In this document: positions 42,891 to 51,366 of the stretch, one piece after another | How the letters are laid out: each line of letters opens with the position of its first letter | Position numbering within the stretch: position 1 is the stretch's first letter | From: an uncultured Ignavibacteria bacterium | GTDB lineage: Bacteria; Bacteroidota; Ignavibacteria; Ch128b | DNA length: 64,000 bases | Direction: 5' to 3' | NCBI GenBank assembly: GCA_937944105.1 | Contig: CALDZP010000073.1 | Coordinates: forward strand, 1-64,000 | The notes under the pieces: generated by a model | Databases searched by the model: none | What the model saw: only the letters and a program-made list of their open reading frames with translations | Told to the model about the DNA's origin: nothing | Program-made: the position numbers and the translations under genes

Positions 42891-42922
42891 TATTAGGGAT
42901 AATCTTGTACAAATTAATTATT

Positions 42923-43303
42923 TTATTTGATTTCGACTTTTCCGCCGGCTTCTTCAATTTCTTTTTTGATTTTTTCAGCTTCTTCTTTGCTAACACCTTC
43001 TTTCACAGTACTAGGAGCTGATTCAACTAAATCTTTGGCTTCTTTCAAACCTAAACCAGTGTGAGCACGAACGACTTTTATCACATTAATTTTTTGCGCA
43101 CCTGCGTCTGTTAAAACTACATTAAATTCTGTTTTTTCTTCTTGAGCAGGAGCTGCCGCACCTACAGCTGGTGCACCAGCCATAACTACTGGAGCTGCTG
43201 CAGTTACTCCAAATTCATCTTCTAAAGCTTTTTTCAATTCAGCTGCTTCAGTTAAAGTCAATCCTTTAATTTGCTCTACTAAACTTGCTACTTTCTCTGT
43301 CAT
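42923..43303 (-). CDS. rplL: 50S ribosomal protein L7/L12
   Basis: A 126-residue stalk protein: N-terminal dimerisation helices ([20 protein letters not shown]), an Ala/Val/Gly-rich hinge at about 35-55, and the globular factor-binding domain with [20 protein letters not shown]. It recruits EF-Tu, EF-G and other GTPases. Order rplJ-rplL-rpoB is canonical. Confidence 0.97.
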   Translation of the reverse strand: MTEKVASLVEQIKGLTLTEAAELKKALEDEFGVTAAAPVVMAGAPAVGAAAPAQEEKTEFNVVLTDAGAQKINVIKVVRAHTGLGLKEAKDLVESAPSTVKEGVSKEEAEKIKKEIEEAGGKVEIK

Positions 43304-43323
43304 TTTTATAACTCCTAAATTTT

Positions 43324-43848
43324 TTAATTACTTTCATGTTTTTTAATATATGCATCAAGGACACCCACAAGATCACGCATAACGCCACCGATGGCTCCAA
43401 CAATGCCAGTGATTGGCGACTGGATTCCACTAATGATACCTGCAATGATCTCGGGTTTTGATGGTAATGATGCAAGTTCATCTAATTTAGAACCATCGTA
43501 AAAAGATGTTTCAATATAACAAGCTTTTAAATCGAGCTTGTTATATTTTTCCTTAAATTTTTTGATAATCTTTGCTGGAACCACTGGGTCTTCTTTTGGA
43601 ATTGCAAGACCTGTCATTCCAACAAGAAAATTCTTCGCTTTTTCAAAACGATTTATTTTATCAATTGCAAGTTTTGTAAGTGTGTTTTTTACAACACGAT
43701 ACTCAACATTTGCTTTCCTGAACTCACGTCGAAGTTCATTGACTTCTTCAACTGTTATACCTTGGTAATTTACGAGATAAAGACCAGTAGCATCTTTTAA
43801 TTGTTCGACAACCCTTGCAACGATTTCTGCTTTTTCAGCTTTGTTCAT
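43324..43848 (-). CDS. rplJ: 50S ribosomal protein L10
   Basis: A 174-residue L10, base of the L7/L12 stalk ([51 protein letters not shown]). The C-terminal helix that binds L7/L12 dimers is present. A 67-base gap to rplA could hold an L10 autoregulation leader, but no fold was resolved. Confidence 0.96.
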   Translation of the reverse strand: MNKAEKAEIVARVVEQLKDATGLYLVNYQGITVEEVNELRREFRKANVEYRVVKNTLTKLAIDKINRFEKAKNFLVGMTGLAIPKEDPVVPAKIIKKFKEKYNKLDLKACYIETSFYDGSKLDELASLPSKPEIIAGIISGIQSPITGIVGAIGGVMRDLVGVLDAYIKKHESN

Positions 43849-43915
43849 AATTTAACCTATCCTTAATGGATTAACATCATTTTATATAGAAGTTAAGAGT
43901 GCGTAATAGTCACAT

Positions 43916-44611
43916 TTATAAATTAGTCAATTCACTTCTGTCAATCTTAATACCAGGTCCCATTGTACTGGATAAATAAATAGACTTGACATATTGACCT
44001 TTTGCTGAAGCAGGTTTTAATCGAAGAATTGTGCTCAATAGAGCTTTAAAATTCTCGATTAATTTTTGTGCATCAAATGATGCTTTACCAATTGATGCAT
44101 GAATTATTCCTGCCTTATCAACCCGGAATTGAATTTTTCCTGCTTTCAGTTCTTTAACAACTTTACCTACATCCATAGTAACAGTACCACTTTTCGGATT
44201 TGGCATTAAACCTCTGGAACCTAAAATTTTACCCAATTTTCCAACCTCGGGCATAACATCAGGTGTTGCAACAACGACATCAAAATCTAACCATCCTTCC
44301 TGGATTTTTTTGATATATTCATCAAAGCCAACATAATCAGCGCCTGCTTCTTTTGCTTCCTCTTCCTTTGGACCACGAGTTAAAACTAAAACTTTTACTT
44401 CTTTCCCAGTCCCATGTGGCAAAACTACTGTACCCCTTACCATTTGGTCAGCATGACGAGGATCAACACCCAATCTTACAGCTACATCGATTGATTCATT
44501 AAACTTTGTATTTGCAAGCTCTTTAACAAGAGCCACTGCTTCAGAAAGTTTATATTCTTTCTTAGAGTCAACTTTAGAAATATTATTTTTTACTCTTTTA
44601 CTAACTTTCAT
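43916..44611 (-). CDS. rplA: 50S ribosomal protein L1
   Basis: A 231-residue L1 of the E-site stalk ([24 protein letters not shown] [52 protein letters not shown]). In many bacteria it represses rplKA translation. It follows rplK by 15 bases. Confidence 0.97.
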   Translation of the reverse strand: MKVSKRVKNNISKVDSKKEYKLSEAVALVKELANTKFNESIDVAVRLGVDPRHADQMVRGTVVLPHGTGKEVKVLVLTRGPKEEEAKEAGADYVGFDEYIKKIQEGWLDFDVVVATPDVMPEVGKLGKILGSRGLMPNPKSGTVTMDVGKVVKELKAGKIQFRVDKAGIIHASIGKASFDAQKLIENFKALLSTILRLKPASAKGQYVKSIYLSSTMGPGIKIDRSELTNL

Positions 44612-44626
44612 ATCAAACCTATTTTT

Positions 44627-45052
44627 TTATCCTTCTACTGTAATACCCATACTTCTGGCAGTCCCTTCAATCATACTCATTGCTGCTTCAAGCGAGGCAG
44701 CATTCAAGTCGGGCATTTTTAATGTAGCAATTTCTTTTATCTGTTCTTTAGTAACTTTGCCTACTTTAATTCTATTTGGTTCAGCTGAACCTTTTTCAAT
44801 TTTAGCTGCTTTCAATAATAAAATTGACGCCGGAGGAGTCTTTGTTATAAATGTAAAAGATTTATCCGAGTAAACAGTTATAACGACAGGTATAATCAAA
44901 CCAGCTTGATTTTGAGTTCTTGCATTAAATTGTTTGCAGAACTCCATTATATTAACACCTTTTTGACCAAGTGCTGGTCCTACTGGTGGAGAAGGGTTTG
45001 CCTGTCCTGCCGGAATTTGAAGTTTTATATAACCTACAATTTTCTTAGCCAT
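44627..45052 (-). CDS. rplK: 50S ribosomal protein L11
   Basis: A 141-residue L11 of the GTPase-associated centre ([54 protein letters not shown]). It is needed for RelA activation and is the thiostrepton target. It follows nusG by 15 bases. Confidence 0.97.
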   Translation of the reverse strand: MAKKIVGYIKLQIPAGQANPSPPVGPALGQKGVNIMEFCKQFNARTQNQAGLIIPVVITVYSDKSFTFITKTPPASILLLKAAKIEKGSAEPNRIKVGKVTKEQIKEIATLKMPDLNAASLEAAMSMIEGTARSMGITVEG

Positions 45053-45067
45053 ATTTTTCTCTCAAAT

Positions 45068-45601
45068 TTATTTTTCTAATTCTGCTTGAGTAAAATCAAT
45101 TTCAACTGGAGTTTTTCGACCAAAAATACTCACCATTACTTTCAATTTTAATTTTTCGCTATTAACTTCTTGAATTGTGCCCTTCATTTTTGCAAATGGT
45201 CCATTCGTTATAACAATTGGATCACCAACCTTGAATGGCGTTTCAATTCGTTCTCCTCTTTCTTCAGCTTTAATTTTACCAATTATTCTTTCAACTTCAT
45301 CAGGATGCAATGGTTGAGGTCTATTTTTGGTTCCCAAAAACCCCATAACCGATGGAATACTCAAAATAATATCAATTATTTTTTTATCAAGCTGAGCTTC
45401 GATTAAAATATAACCCGGGAAAAAACTTTTTGTTTTGCTTTTTTTCTTCCCATCCTTTACTTCAAAAACTTTTTCAATTGGAATAAGAATCTGCTTTATA
45501 TAAGGTTGCAAATTTCTAAACTCAATCTCTTTTTCAAGAGCTAACTTAACTTTATTCTCATGACCCGAAAATGTTCTTAACACATACCATTGAAAACTCA
45601 T
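45068..45601 (-). CDS. nusG: Transcription elongation/antitermination factor NusG
   Basis: About 177 residues from the ATG at 45601 (MSFQWYVLRTFSGHENKVKL); an in-frame TTG two codons upstream (45607) overlaps the secE stop and has a better-spaced AAGGA, so either may be used. The NGN domain occupies about 1-110 (FFPGYILIEAQLD, VMGFLGTKNRPQPL) and the KOW domain about 125-177 (GDPIVITNGPFAKMKGTI). It couples RNA polymerase to ribosomes or Rho. Confidence 0.96.
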   Translation of the reverse strand: MSFQWYVLRTFSGHENKVKLALEKEIEFRNLQPYIKQILIPIEKVFEVKDGKKKSKTKSFFPGYILIEAQLDKKIIDIILSIPSVMGFLGTKNRPQPLHPDEVERIIGKIKAEERGERIETPFKVGDPIVITNGPFAKMKGTIQEVNSEKLKLKVMVSIFGRKTPVEIDFTQAELEK

Positions 45602-45603
45602 CT

Positions 45604-45786
45604 TCAAAAAATTCCTTTGATTATATTACTTAAAATCTGATCAATAATGTAAACAAACATAGCAAGAATTAAACATGTAATAATAACAAGCTGAGTTGAT
45701 CCCTTCAGTTCTTCTTGAGTTGGCCAGGTAACTTTTTTCATTTCTCTGACCACATCATTCACATAATTTATAATTTTTTCTTTCAT
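45604..45786 (-). CDS. secE: Preprotein translocase subunit SecE
   Basis: A 60-residue single-helix SecE: an amphipathic N-terminal stretch with REMKKVTWPTQEELKGSTQL, which is the family signature, and one membrane helix at about 35-55. The start is the ATG at 45786. A longer reading frame upstream only runs through the tRNA-Trp gene and is not coding. The stop almost touches nusG. Confidence 0.95.
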   Translation of the reverse strand: MKEKIINYVNDVVREMKKVTWPTQEELKGSTQLVIITCLILAMFVYIIDQILSNIIKGIF

Positions 45787-45806
45787 ATAGATAACTCCTG
45801 TATCTG

Positions 45807-45879
45807 CACGTCTGGAGGGACTCGAACCCCCAACCTGCGGTTTTGGAGACCGCTGCTCTACCAATTGAGCTACAGACGT
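45807..45879 (-). tRNA. tRNA-Trp (anticodon CCA)
   Basis: A 73-nt cloverleaf on the minus strand: acceptor ACGTCTG/CAGACGT, D arm with AGCTCAATTGGTAGAGC, anticodon stem GCGGT/ACCGC with loop CTCCAAA (anticodon CCA), T loop TTCGAGT. Discriminator G; CCA is not encoded. It lies between rpmG and secE, the usual place of trnW in many bacterial phyla. Confidence 0.96.
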
Positions 45880-45883
45880 AAAT

Positions 45884-46033
45884 TTATTTAGTCTCTTTAT
45901 GAATTGTGTGTTTGTTACACCACTTACAATATTTCTTGTACTCTACTCTTCCTGAATGGAGCTTTTTATTTTTTGTAGTTGTGTAATTTCTCCTTTTACA
46001 CTCTGTACATTCTAATGTTATAATGTCTCTCAT
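45884..46033 (-). CDS. rpmG: 50S ribosomal protein L33, zinc-binding form
   Basis: A 49-residue L33 from the ATG at 46033 ([20 protein letters not shown]). Two Cys pairs, CTEC and CKWC, form the zinc ribbon, so this is the C+ form. A longer frame would extend upstream through the tRNA-Thr gene and is rejected. The rpmG-trnW-secE-nusG order is widely conserved. Confidence 0.95.
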   Translation of the reverse strand: MRDIITLECTECKRRNYTTTKNKKLHSGRVEYKKYCKWCNKHTIHKETK

Positions 46034-46053
46034 GTTAATTTCTCTTTTTTTTG

Positions 46054-46126
<73 letters not shown>

Positions 46127-46526
46127 TTATTTCAAATTTTCAAATAAAAAATTTCCCAAAAAGGGAAATTTTACTTATCAAAATTTATACCTAATTAAAA
46201 TAACTTAAATATCTCTGTAATCTAACAACACAATCTTAATTACAATCAAAAATCCACAGCAAACAAAACTTAACAAAATAATTGCACAAAATAAGTTAAT
46301 CCAAACCTAACATTTTTGATAATTTCTTTATGATTTAAAACTTTTCTTTTTTTACTACTTACTATTCACCACCAATAATGTACCCTTCACAATGTAAAAG
46401 AACCTGAAGATGATATTTTTTTGTATATCAAATTTTTAGATTCTGATTAAATTCTATTCCAAAATTCTCTTTTGATTCTATATATATGTAAAAAGATTTT
46501 CAAAATTTAATGCAAAAAGTTTTTTG
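46127..46526. other. 400-base spacer between tRNA-Gly and tRNA-Thr
   Basis: I see no reading frame, RNA gene or repeat in these 400 AT-rich bases apart from the hairpin at 46148-46172. In relatives of other phyla tRNA genes in such a cluster are only a few bases apart, so the space may hold a promoter for the rpmG-secE-nusG transcript or be a remnant. Confidence 0.5.
46148..46172 (-). terminator. Terminator-like hairpin upstream of tRNA-Thr
   Basis: Arms AAAATTTCCC and GGGAAATTTT (10-base stem, loop of five). On the minus strand the stem is followed by TTATTTG, so it could stop the tRNA-Tyr/tRNA-Gly transcript. Only three G-C pairs, so efficiency is doubtful. Confidence 0.45.
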
Positions 46527-46599
46527 AGCGGGAGACGGGACTCGAACCCGCGACCAACAGCTTGGAAGGCTGTGACTCTACCAACTGAGTTACTCCCGC
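46527..46599 (-). tRNA. tRNA-Gly (anticodon TCC)
   Basis: A 73-nt cloverleaf on the minus strand: acceptor GCGGGAG/CTCCCGC, D arm with AACTCAGTTGGTAGAGT, anticodon stem ACAGC/GCTGT with loop CTTCCAA (anticodon TCC), T arm GCGGG-TTCGAAC-CCGCG-like. Discriminator T; no encoded CCA. It lies 42 bases after tRNA-Tyr. Confidence 0.96.
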
Positions 46600-46641
46600 C
46601 TATATAAAATCAGGCACAAATTTTTAATGAACATCTTTTCG

Positions 46642-46725
46642 TGGGTGGCGAGGGATTCGAACCCCCTAAGGCGTATGCCAACGGATTTACAGTCCGCCCC
46701 GGCTCTCCAACTCCGGCGTCCACCC
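46642..46725 (-). tRNA. tRNA-Tyr (anticodon GTA)
   Basis: An 84-nt class II tRNA with a long variable arm on the minus strand. Anticodon stem GCGGA/TCCGT with loop CTGTAAA (anticodon GTA), T loop TTCGAAT. Acceptor GGGTGGA/GCCACCC pairs at six positions, with an A-G mismatch at 7-66. Discriminator A; no encoded CCA. It is the first gene of the Tyr-Gly-Thr cluster. Confidence 0.94.
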
Positions 46726-46751
46726 AATTTATCTTTTAATTTTAGCTTACA

Positions 46752-46780
46752 ATAATATTAATCTTATTTTAAAGATGCAA
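46752..46780 (-). promoter_or_regulatory. Predicted sigma-70-like promoter for the tRNA cluster
   Basis: On the minus strand TTGCAT (46775-46780) is followed after exactly 17 bases by TATTAT (46752-46757), about 26 bases before the 5' end of tRNA-Tyr. The -10 matches five of six consensus bases, the -35 only the TTG. Confidence 0.4.
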
Positions 46781-47127
46781 CTATTTAAATTAACTTGTGA
46801 CATTTTTGAATCGAGTTTATCTTAACCCATATCCTTCAAATAAGGAATTTTATTTCTTTTAAGTTATTTCTTCTCATGTGAACATTATTAGAGGTAATTA
46901 ATATAATTTTAATAATAGAGAAAACGCACTAAATCCCAATCTATACGAATAATCAACTTTTAGATTATAAATTTTCAAGATTAGTTTTAAACATTAGATG
47001 ATAATTCAATTAATTAAAAATATAAACCAATTAAAATATTAGAAAAAAATTAAATGATAAATAAAAAAGCTTTTATTAATATCCCAATTATATTTGTCCT
47101 AACAAAAAAATTTAAATTTTTATAATT
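46781..47127. other. AT-rich intergenic region upstream of the tRNA cluster
   Basis: About 350 bases of very high A+T between the predicted tRNA promoter and the small basic-protein gene. I see no further gene, hairpin with a T tract or repeat here. It probably carries upstream activating sequence for the stable-RNA promoter. Confidence 0.4.
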
Positions 47128-47280
47128 TCATTTAAAAAGTCGATTTAAAATTTTTCCAAAGACTCTGCCAGTTATTCGTCTTCCAATTCGTTGTTTTATT
47201 TTTCCTTTTTGTACAGCATTAATATCGCCTAATATTCGCGCTAAAAAATATAGTATAGTTCTAATTTTATTTATACTCAT
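47128..47280 (-). CDS. Basic 50-residue protein of unknown function
   Basis: A short frame from ATG 47280 to TGA 47128 encoding 50 residues. The first half is hydrophobic/amphipathic (MSINKIRTILYFLARILGDI) and the second half strongly basic (KGKIKQRIGRRITGRVFGK). The pattern LARILGDINAVQKGK...RIGRR...GRVFGK recalls small uncharacterised proteins in several phyla that share a GxxNAxxxGKxxxRxxRR-like core; this resemblance is from memory and not searched. About 13 of 50 residues are Arg or Lys and only one is Asp. It could bind RNA, membranes or ribosomes. No strong Shine-Dalgarno site is seen. Confidence 0.6.
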   Translation of the reverse strand: MSINKIRTILYFLARILGDINAVQKGKIKQRIGRRITGRVFGKILNRLFK

Positions 47281-47344
47281 AAATTAATTTCTTTTTCTTA
47301 AACTTATCAAATTATCTTTTTATAATCGATGTTGATTTATTAAA

Positions 47345-47380
47345 ATAAAAAAAGTCACTCTTTGATATTATAAGAGTGAC
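47345..47380 (-). terminator. Terminator of the outer-membrane receptor gene
   Basis: Arms GTCACTCTT (47354-47362) and AAGAGTGAC (47372-47380). On the minus strand the stem is directly followed by seven T residues. It lies 45 bases past the stop at 47425 and separates the receptor gene from the small gene at 47128-47280. Confidence 0.88.
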
Positions 47381-47424
47381 ATTCGTTTGAATTTTTCACC
47401 TTTCTTCATTAAAAAATCAAGTAG

Positions 47425-49935
47425 TTAAAACATTTCTTGTTCAATTTCGTCAGGATTCAATCTTTCTCGTTTGTTTTGATAGTTGTTAAACTTATAACTT
47501 ATGCCAATATATAAAACTCTTGAATCCATCTTTCGATCAAAAATCGAATTGAATCCTTCACCATTTACTTCACCTTTAAATTTTCTGGTATTAAATACAT
47601 CGCTTAATCTTAAATTAACAGATAATTTATCCCCATAGAAATCTTTTCTTAATCCTAAATCCAAACCATACATTTCGTAAATTTTTCCTTGTGCGATTGC
47701 CTGAGTTCCATATCTTCCACTACCACCAAATCCCATTCCTCCACTCATCATAATTGTAGGAGAGTTATAATTAAACACAACTTGTAATTGGGTTTTGTCC
47801 CAAAATGTAAATGAAGACATTATTCTTGAAGTCCAGCTTGTTCCATCTTGATTAACATTCACAATTCCTTGACCATTCAATTTAATTCTAAAGTACGAGA
47901 AATTTGCAACAAGTCGCCACCATTTAGTAACTGGTTGAGTCCAAATAAATTCTACACCGTAATTTTCTCCTTTTGCAACATTATCAAATGTTGAATATAA
48001 AACACCATTGGACTGTAAAGTACTTACTGTTGAAATTATTCCACTTGTTGTTCTATAAAAAACACTTGTATTCATAAAGATGAATCCCAATGCATTATTC
48101 AAATTCAGTTCGAAAGAATTTGTATACTGAGGTTTTAAGTAGGGATTCCCAGCAAAAACATTTAATGAATCCGCATAATCAACAACTGGGTTTATCTGTC
48201 TGTTATTTGGGCGATCAACTCGTCTACTATAACTTAATTGAACCTCATTCATTGGTAAAAATTCATAAGAAATATGAATAGATGGATATATGGAACTATA
48301 ATCATTTCTAAACGATTCATTTGAAAGAGGTAAATGTGATTTTGTTAATACTTTTTCACCTCTTAAACCGAATTGATACTTAATGCCATGAATAGAATGA
48401 GAAACTATTCCATAAACTGCGTGTATTTGTTCGCTATAATCGAAATAATTTTTAAGTGAAAAATTTTCAACAAATAGATTATTTGAATAATCATAATTAA
48501 AATAATCACTATGAGTATTTATTTTTCTTATAGTGGATTGAAAACCTGCTTCGATTCTAATGCCATTTGAAAAAGGATGAATATAATTCGATTGCAAAAT
48601 GTACATTTGATTTTTACCAATACCGCTGAGTCTTCTTAAAGATTGTGTTTGTGAATTTGATGGCAAATATATTGAGTTTAACTGTTCAGCATCTTCCAAT
48701 CGATCCATTTTAAAATCAGAAAAGAGAAAATCAGCAGTATACTCCCTTCCTTTCTGTTCAAAAGTTTTTTTATAACCAAATGTAAAATTGAGTGATTTAA
48801 AGGTTCTATCTCCCGTATTTGAACGATTATTCTTACTACTTAATTGATCGTTAGAATTATAAAATAAATCCTGATTTGAAAAATTGTTAGCAAACGAGTT
48901 ATTTCTATATTTCAATGAAGTACTTAAGGAATTAAAGTCATTAATGTTGTAATCAGCTCCTAATGTAAAATTATTTGAGGTCATTTTATTAAAGCCAAAT
49001 TGAGTTTGATTAAGAACTTGTGATGAGTTTTGAATCATCGATATGCGGTTGTTTGAACCGTATGAGTTAAACTTATTTATTCTTCCATCATAACCAGTAT
49101 ATAAATTGAACCCATCTAAACGGTAATTAAAATTAAATGAAGTACTATACTTATCACCTGTACCAGCATTTAAAGTTACTATTCCATTAATTCCAGCTTC
49201 TTTTCTTTTCTTAAGAACTATGTTAATAATTCCAGCAGTACCTTCGGGATCATATCTTACAGATGGATTTGTTATTAATTCGATCTGTTCAATTTGACTT
49301 GCAGGAATCTGAGTAAGGATATCGTAATTACTTAATCCTTCCATATTGGTTGGTTTTCCATCGATCAATAAACGTATGTTTGTGCTTCCCCTTAAAGCAA
49401 CATTACCATCGGCATCTACTGTTACTGATGGTAGGTTTTGCATAACATCTAATGCAGAGCCTCCTACATTAGTCAAATCTTTTTCAACATTGATTACTTT
49501 TTTATCAAGATTATTTATTATTAATTCTTTTTCTCCTTGCACAACAACTTCACCAAGTTTAAAGACTGCTGGAGTTAATTTAATTGTTCCCAAATCAATC
49601 TCTTGATTTCTTGGTGTAACAAATAAAGAATCAATTACTTTTGTTTCAAATCCTATAAAACTAATCTTTAAAAAGTATCTGCCAGCATTTACATTATCAA
49701 ACAAAAATTTTCCTTGAGAATTAGATATCGTACCTGTAACCATTGATGAATCTCTAAAACGATATAAAACAATATTACCATATTCGATTGGTTTTCCAGA
49801 TTGAATATCAATTAAGGTTCCAGTAATCTTGCCAGAAAATTGAAGATTATACAATCTCATTCTTCCTTGATCCTGAGCAATAATTATATTTGTTATAAAA
49901 ATGTAAAAAACAAACGCAACAAAAATATTTTTCAT
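47425..49935 (-). CDS. Outer-membrane beta-barrel receptor, TonB-dependent receptor-like
   Basis: An 836-residue outer-membrane protein with a signal peptide (first ~20 residues, ending IIIAQ). A carboxypeptidase-regulatory-like domain follows at about 33-110 (ITGTLIDIQSGKPIEYGNIV, GRYFLKISFIGFETKV), then a plug domain with NLPSVTVDADGNVALRG and LLIDGKPTN. The rest is a long barrel rich in Asn, Tyr, Ser and aromatic strands, ending in VLYIGISYKFNNY and a short charged tail. This is the Bacteroidota outer-membrane barrel type (OMP_b-brl_3-like). No SusD partner or regulator adjoins it, so the ligand is unknown. It is monocistronic. Confidence 0.85.
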   Translation of the reverse strand: MKNIFVAFVFYIFITNIIIAQDQGRMRLYNLQFSGKITGTLIDIQSGKPIEYGNIVLYRFRDSSMVTGTISNSQGKFLFDNVNAGRYFLKISFIGFETKVIDSLFVTPRNQEIDLGTIKLTPAVFKLGEVVVQGEKELIINNLDKKVINVEKDLTNVGGSALDVMQNLPSVTVDADGNVALRGSTNIRLLIDGKPTNMEGLSNYDILTQIPASQIEQIELITNPSVRYDPEGTAGIINIVLKKRKEAGINGIVTLNAGTGDKYSTSFNFNYRLDGFNLYTGYDGRINKFNSYGSNNRISMIQNSSQVLNQTQFGFNKMTSNNFTLGADYNINDFNSLSTSLKYRNNSFANNFSNQDLFYNSNDQLSSKNNRSNTGDRTFKSLNFTFGYKKTFEQKGREYTADFLFSDFKMDRLEDAEQLNSIYLPSNSQTQSLRRLSGIGKNQMYILQSNYIHPFSNGIRIEAGFQSTIRKINTHSDYFNYDYSNNLFVENFSLKNYFDYSEQIHAVYGIVSHSIHGIKYQFGLRGEKVLTKSHLPLSNESFRNDYSSIYPSIHISYEFLPMNEVQLSYSRRVDRPNNRQINPVVDYADSLNVFAGNPYLKPQYTNSFELNLNNALGFIFMNTSVFYRTTSGIISTVSTLQSNGVLYSTFDNVAKGENYGVEFIWTQPVTKWWRLVANFSYFRIKLNGQGIVNVNQDGTSWTSRIMSSFTFWDKTQLQVVFNYNSPTIMMSGGMGFGGSGRYGTQAIAQGKIYEMYGLDLGLRKDFYGDKLSVNLRLSDVFNTRKFKGEVNGEGFNSIFDRKMDSRVLYIGISYKFNNYQNKRERLNPDEIEQEMF

Positions 49936-50044
49936 AAATCTCCTTTAATTTTATTCTTTTGACAATAAAATTTGTTTTTTAGTTTAAACAAAAAAGTGAT
50001 ATATAAAATTCAAATTAAAAGTTATTGTAATAGGAAAAGGCATA

Positions 50045-50665
50045 ATGCAAAAAAAATTTATATTTATATCGCTTTTAAGTATTTTTTGTTTCTTATTAAA
50101 CAATTGCTCAACTATAAAAAATTCTATTCAACTCGTTGAACTTCAACAACTTGATTCGACAATAATTATTGATGTCCGTTATGCAACTAAAAATAACTTC
50201 ACGGGAGAAATTCTTTACCCAACATCAAAAATCTATCTAATTGATAAAGTTGCTTTTCAGATTGTGAAGGTTAATCAATATTTAAAGGATCATTATGGAT
50301 TGCGTTTAAAAATTTTTGATGGTTATAGACCATTATCGGTTCAAAAGAAAATGTGGAGTATAATTCCCGACGAACGATATGTAGCAAACCCGAAAAAAGG
50401 TTCAAGGCATAATAGAGGTTGTGCTGTTGATTTGACATTAATTGATTCAACAGGAAATGAACTTGATATGGGAACAAAGTATGATGATTTTTCAGAGAAA
50501 TCTCACATTGACTTTTACGATTTACCTGATCATGTTATAAAAAACCGAAGGTTATTGTTAGAAACCATGACTAAATTTGGATTCACTCCACTTCAGACGG
50601 AATGGTGGCATTTTGATTATAAAGATTGGGAACGATACCCAATTTTAGATATCGAAATCAAATAG
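50045..50665 (+). CDS. D-alanyl-D-alanine dipeptidase, VanX/DdpX-like lipoprotein
   Basis: A 206-residue zinc dipeptidase of family M15D. Zinc ligands His122 and Asp129 lie in SRHNRGCAVDL, the third His189 and catalytic Glu186 in EWWHF, and Arg95 in GYRP stabilises the transition state. The N-terminus is a lipoprotein signal with Cys21 (LLNNCST), so it is probably anchored in the envelope. In enterococci VanX removes D-Ala-D-Ala; stand-alone homologues in Gram-negatives (DdpX) salvage D-Ala from peptidoglycan. No vanH or vanA gene is present, so vancomycin resistance is not implied. Confidence 0.88.
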   Translation: MQKKFIFISLLSIFCFLLNNCSTIKNSIQLVELQQLDSTIIIDVRYATKNNFTGEILYPTSKIYLIDKVAFQIVKVNQYLKDHYGLRLKIFDGYRPLSVQKKMWSIIPDERYVANPKKGSRHNRGCAVDLTLIDSTGNELDMGTKYDDFSEKSHIDFYDLPDHVIKNRRLLLETMTKFGFTPLQTEWWHFDYKDWERYPILDIEIK

Positions 50666-50740
50666 TCACTACAAAATTGAATTAATTTTACATTTCTCAT
50701 CTTTTTAAGCAAATAAAAATAGAATGTAAAATAATATTAC

Positions 50741-50769
50741 TTGACAAATATATTTTTTTTAACTAAGTT
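50741..50769 (+). promoter_or_regulatory. Predicted promoter of the nos operon
   Basis: TTGACA (50741-50746) is followed after 17 bases by TAAGTT (50764-50769), a perfect -35 with a weak -10. A start point would fall at about 50776, inside the palindrome at 50773-50790, and about 85 bases before the first nos-region start codon. Confidence 0.4.
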
Positions 50770-50772
50770 AAA

Positions 50773-50790
50773 TCAGATAAATTTATCTGA
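50773..50790 (+). promoter_or_regulatory. Perfect 18-bp palindrome, candidate operator of the nos operon
   Basis: TCAGATAAATTTATCTGA reads the same on both strands. It covers the predicted start point of the nos transcript. Size and symmetry fit a dimeric helix-turn-helix regulator. It differs from the FNR consensus (TTGAT-N4-ATCAA). Which protein binds is unknown; overlap with the start site would favour repression. Confidence 0.5.
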
Positions 50791-50859
50791 ATTAAGATGA
50801 ATTTTTTAATAAATTTTTATCACGCAATAAAATCTTAAATAAATCAGGAGTAATTAAAA

Positions 50860-51327
50860 ATGTTAAATCACTTAAAAATTGTTTTGATAGTTTCAATCAG
50901 TTTAATTCTTATTTCTTGTGGTTCTGAGAAAAAGGAAGAGACTCCACAAAACCAAAGTTCTGCTGAAGTAGGAGCAGATTTAACAGAATTCGAATTTGAA
51001 AATGGAATTGGTCCAATCAAGGAGAAGCTCGAATTAGGTCCAATTGATCCTAAACTAGTGAAAAAAGGGGAAGAGATCTGGAATCAAAAATGCATTGCAT
51101 GCCATAAATTAGATGAACGCTATGTTGGTCCAGCTCAGCGAGATGTTATTAAAAGAAGAACTCCAGAATTTATAATGAATATGATGTTAAATCCTGAAGA
51201 AATGCAAAAACGCCACCCTGTAGTAAAACAACTTCTTGCTGAGTATATGACGCCAATGACAAACCAGAATTTAACAATTGATGATGCAAGAGCAGTACTC
51301 GAATTCTTAAGGGAAGTCGGAAAATAA
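50860..51327 (+). CDS. Monohaem cytochrome c lipoprotein of the nos cluster
   Basis: A 155-residue cytochrome with a lipoprotein signal (LILISC, Cys20), a negatively charged linker and one haem site CIACH at 78-82. Met residues in YMTPM towards the C-terminus provide the likely sixth ligand. It is the first gene of the nos transcription unit, 39 bases ahead of nosZ, with an AGGAG site. By analogy with the small cytochromes NosC1/NosC2 of clade II clusters it should donate electrons to NosZ. This replaces the NosR route, as no nosR or nosGH is in the window. Confidence 0.85.
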   Translation: MLNHLKIVLIVSISLILISCGSEKKEETPQNQSSAEVGADLTEFEFENGIGPIKEKLELGPIDPKLVKKGEEIWNQKCIACHKLDERYVGPAQRDVIKRRTPEFIMNMMLNPEEMQKRHPVVKQLLAEYMTPMTNQNLTIDDARAVLEFLREVGK

Positions 51328-51366
51328 AAATAAACAAAAACTAAAAATTAATTGGAGGACTGATAT

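Noticed and set aside
45787..45864. Longer secE reading frame starting inside tRNA-Trp (similarly rpmG inside tRNA-Thr, 46034-46111)
   Set aside because: The upstream codons are tRNA sequence read through; internal Met starts match the family N-termini.
50045..50665. Vancomycin resistance function for the VanX-like gene
   Set aside because: No vanA/vanH/vanRS neighbours; lipoprotein signal and isolation fit peptidoglycan turnover.
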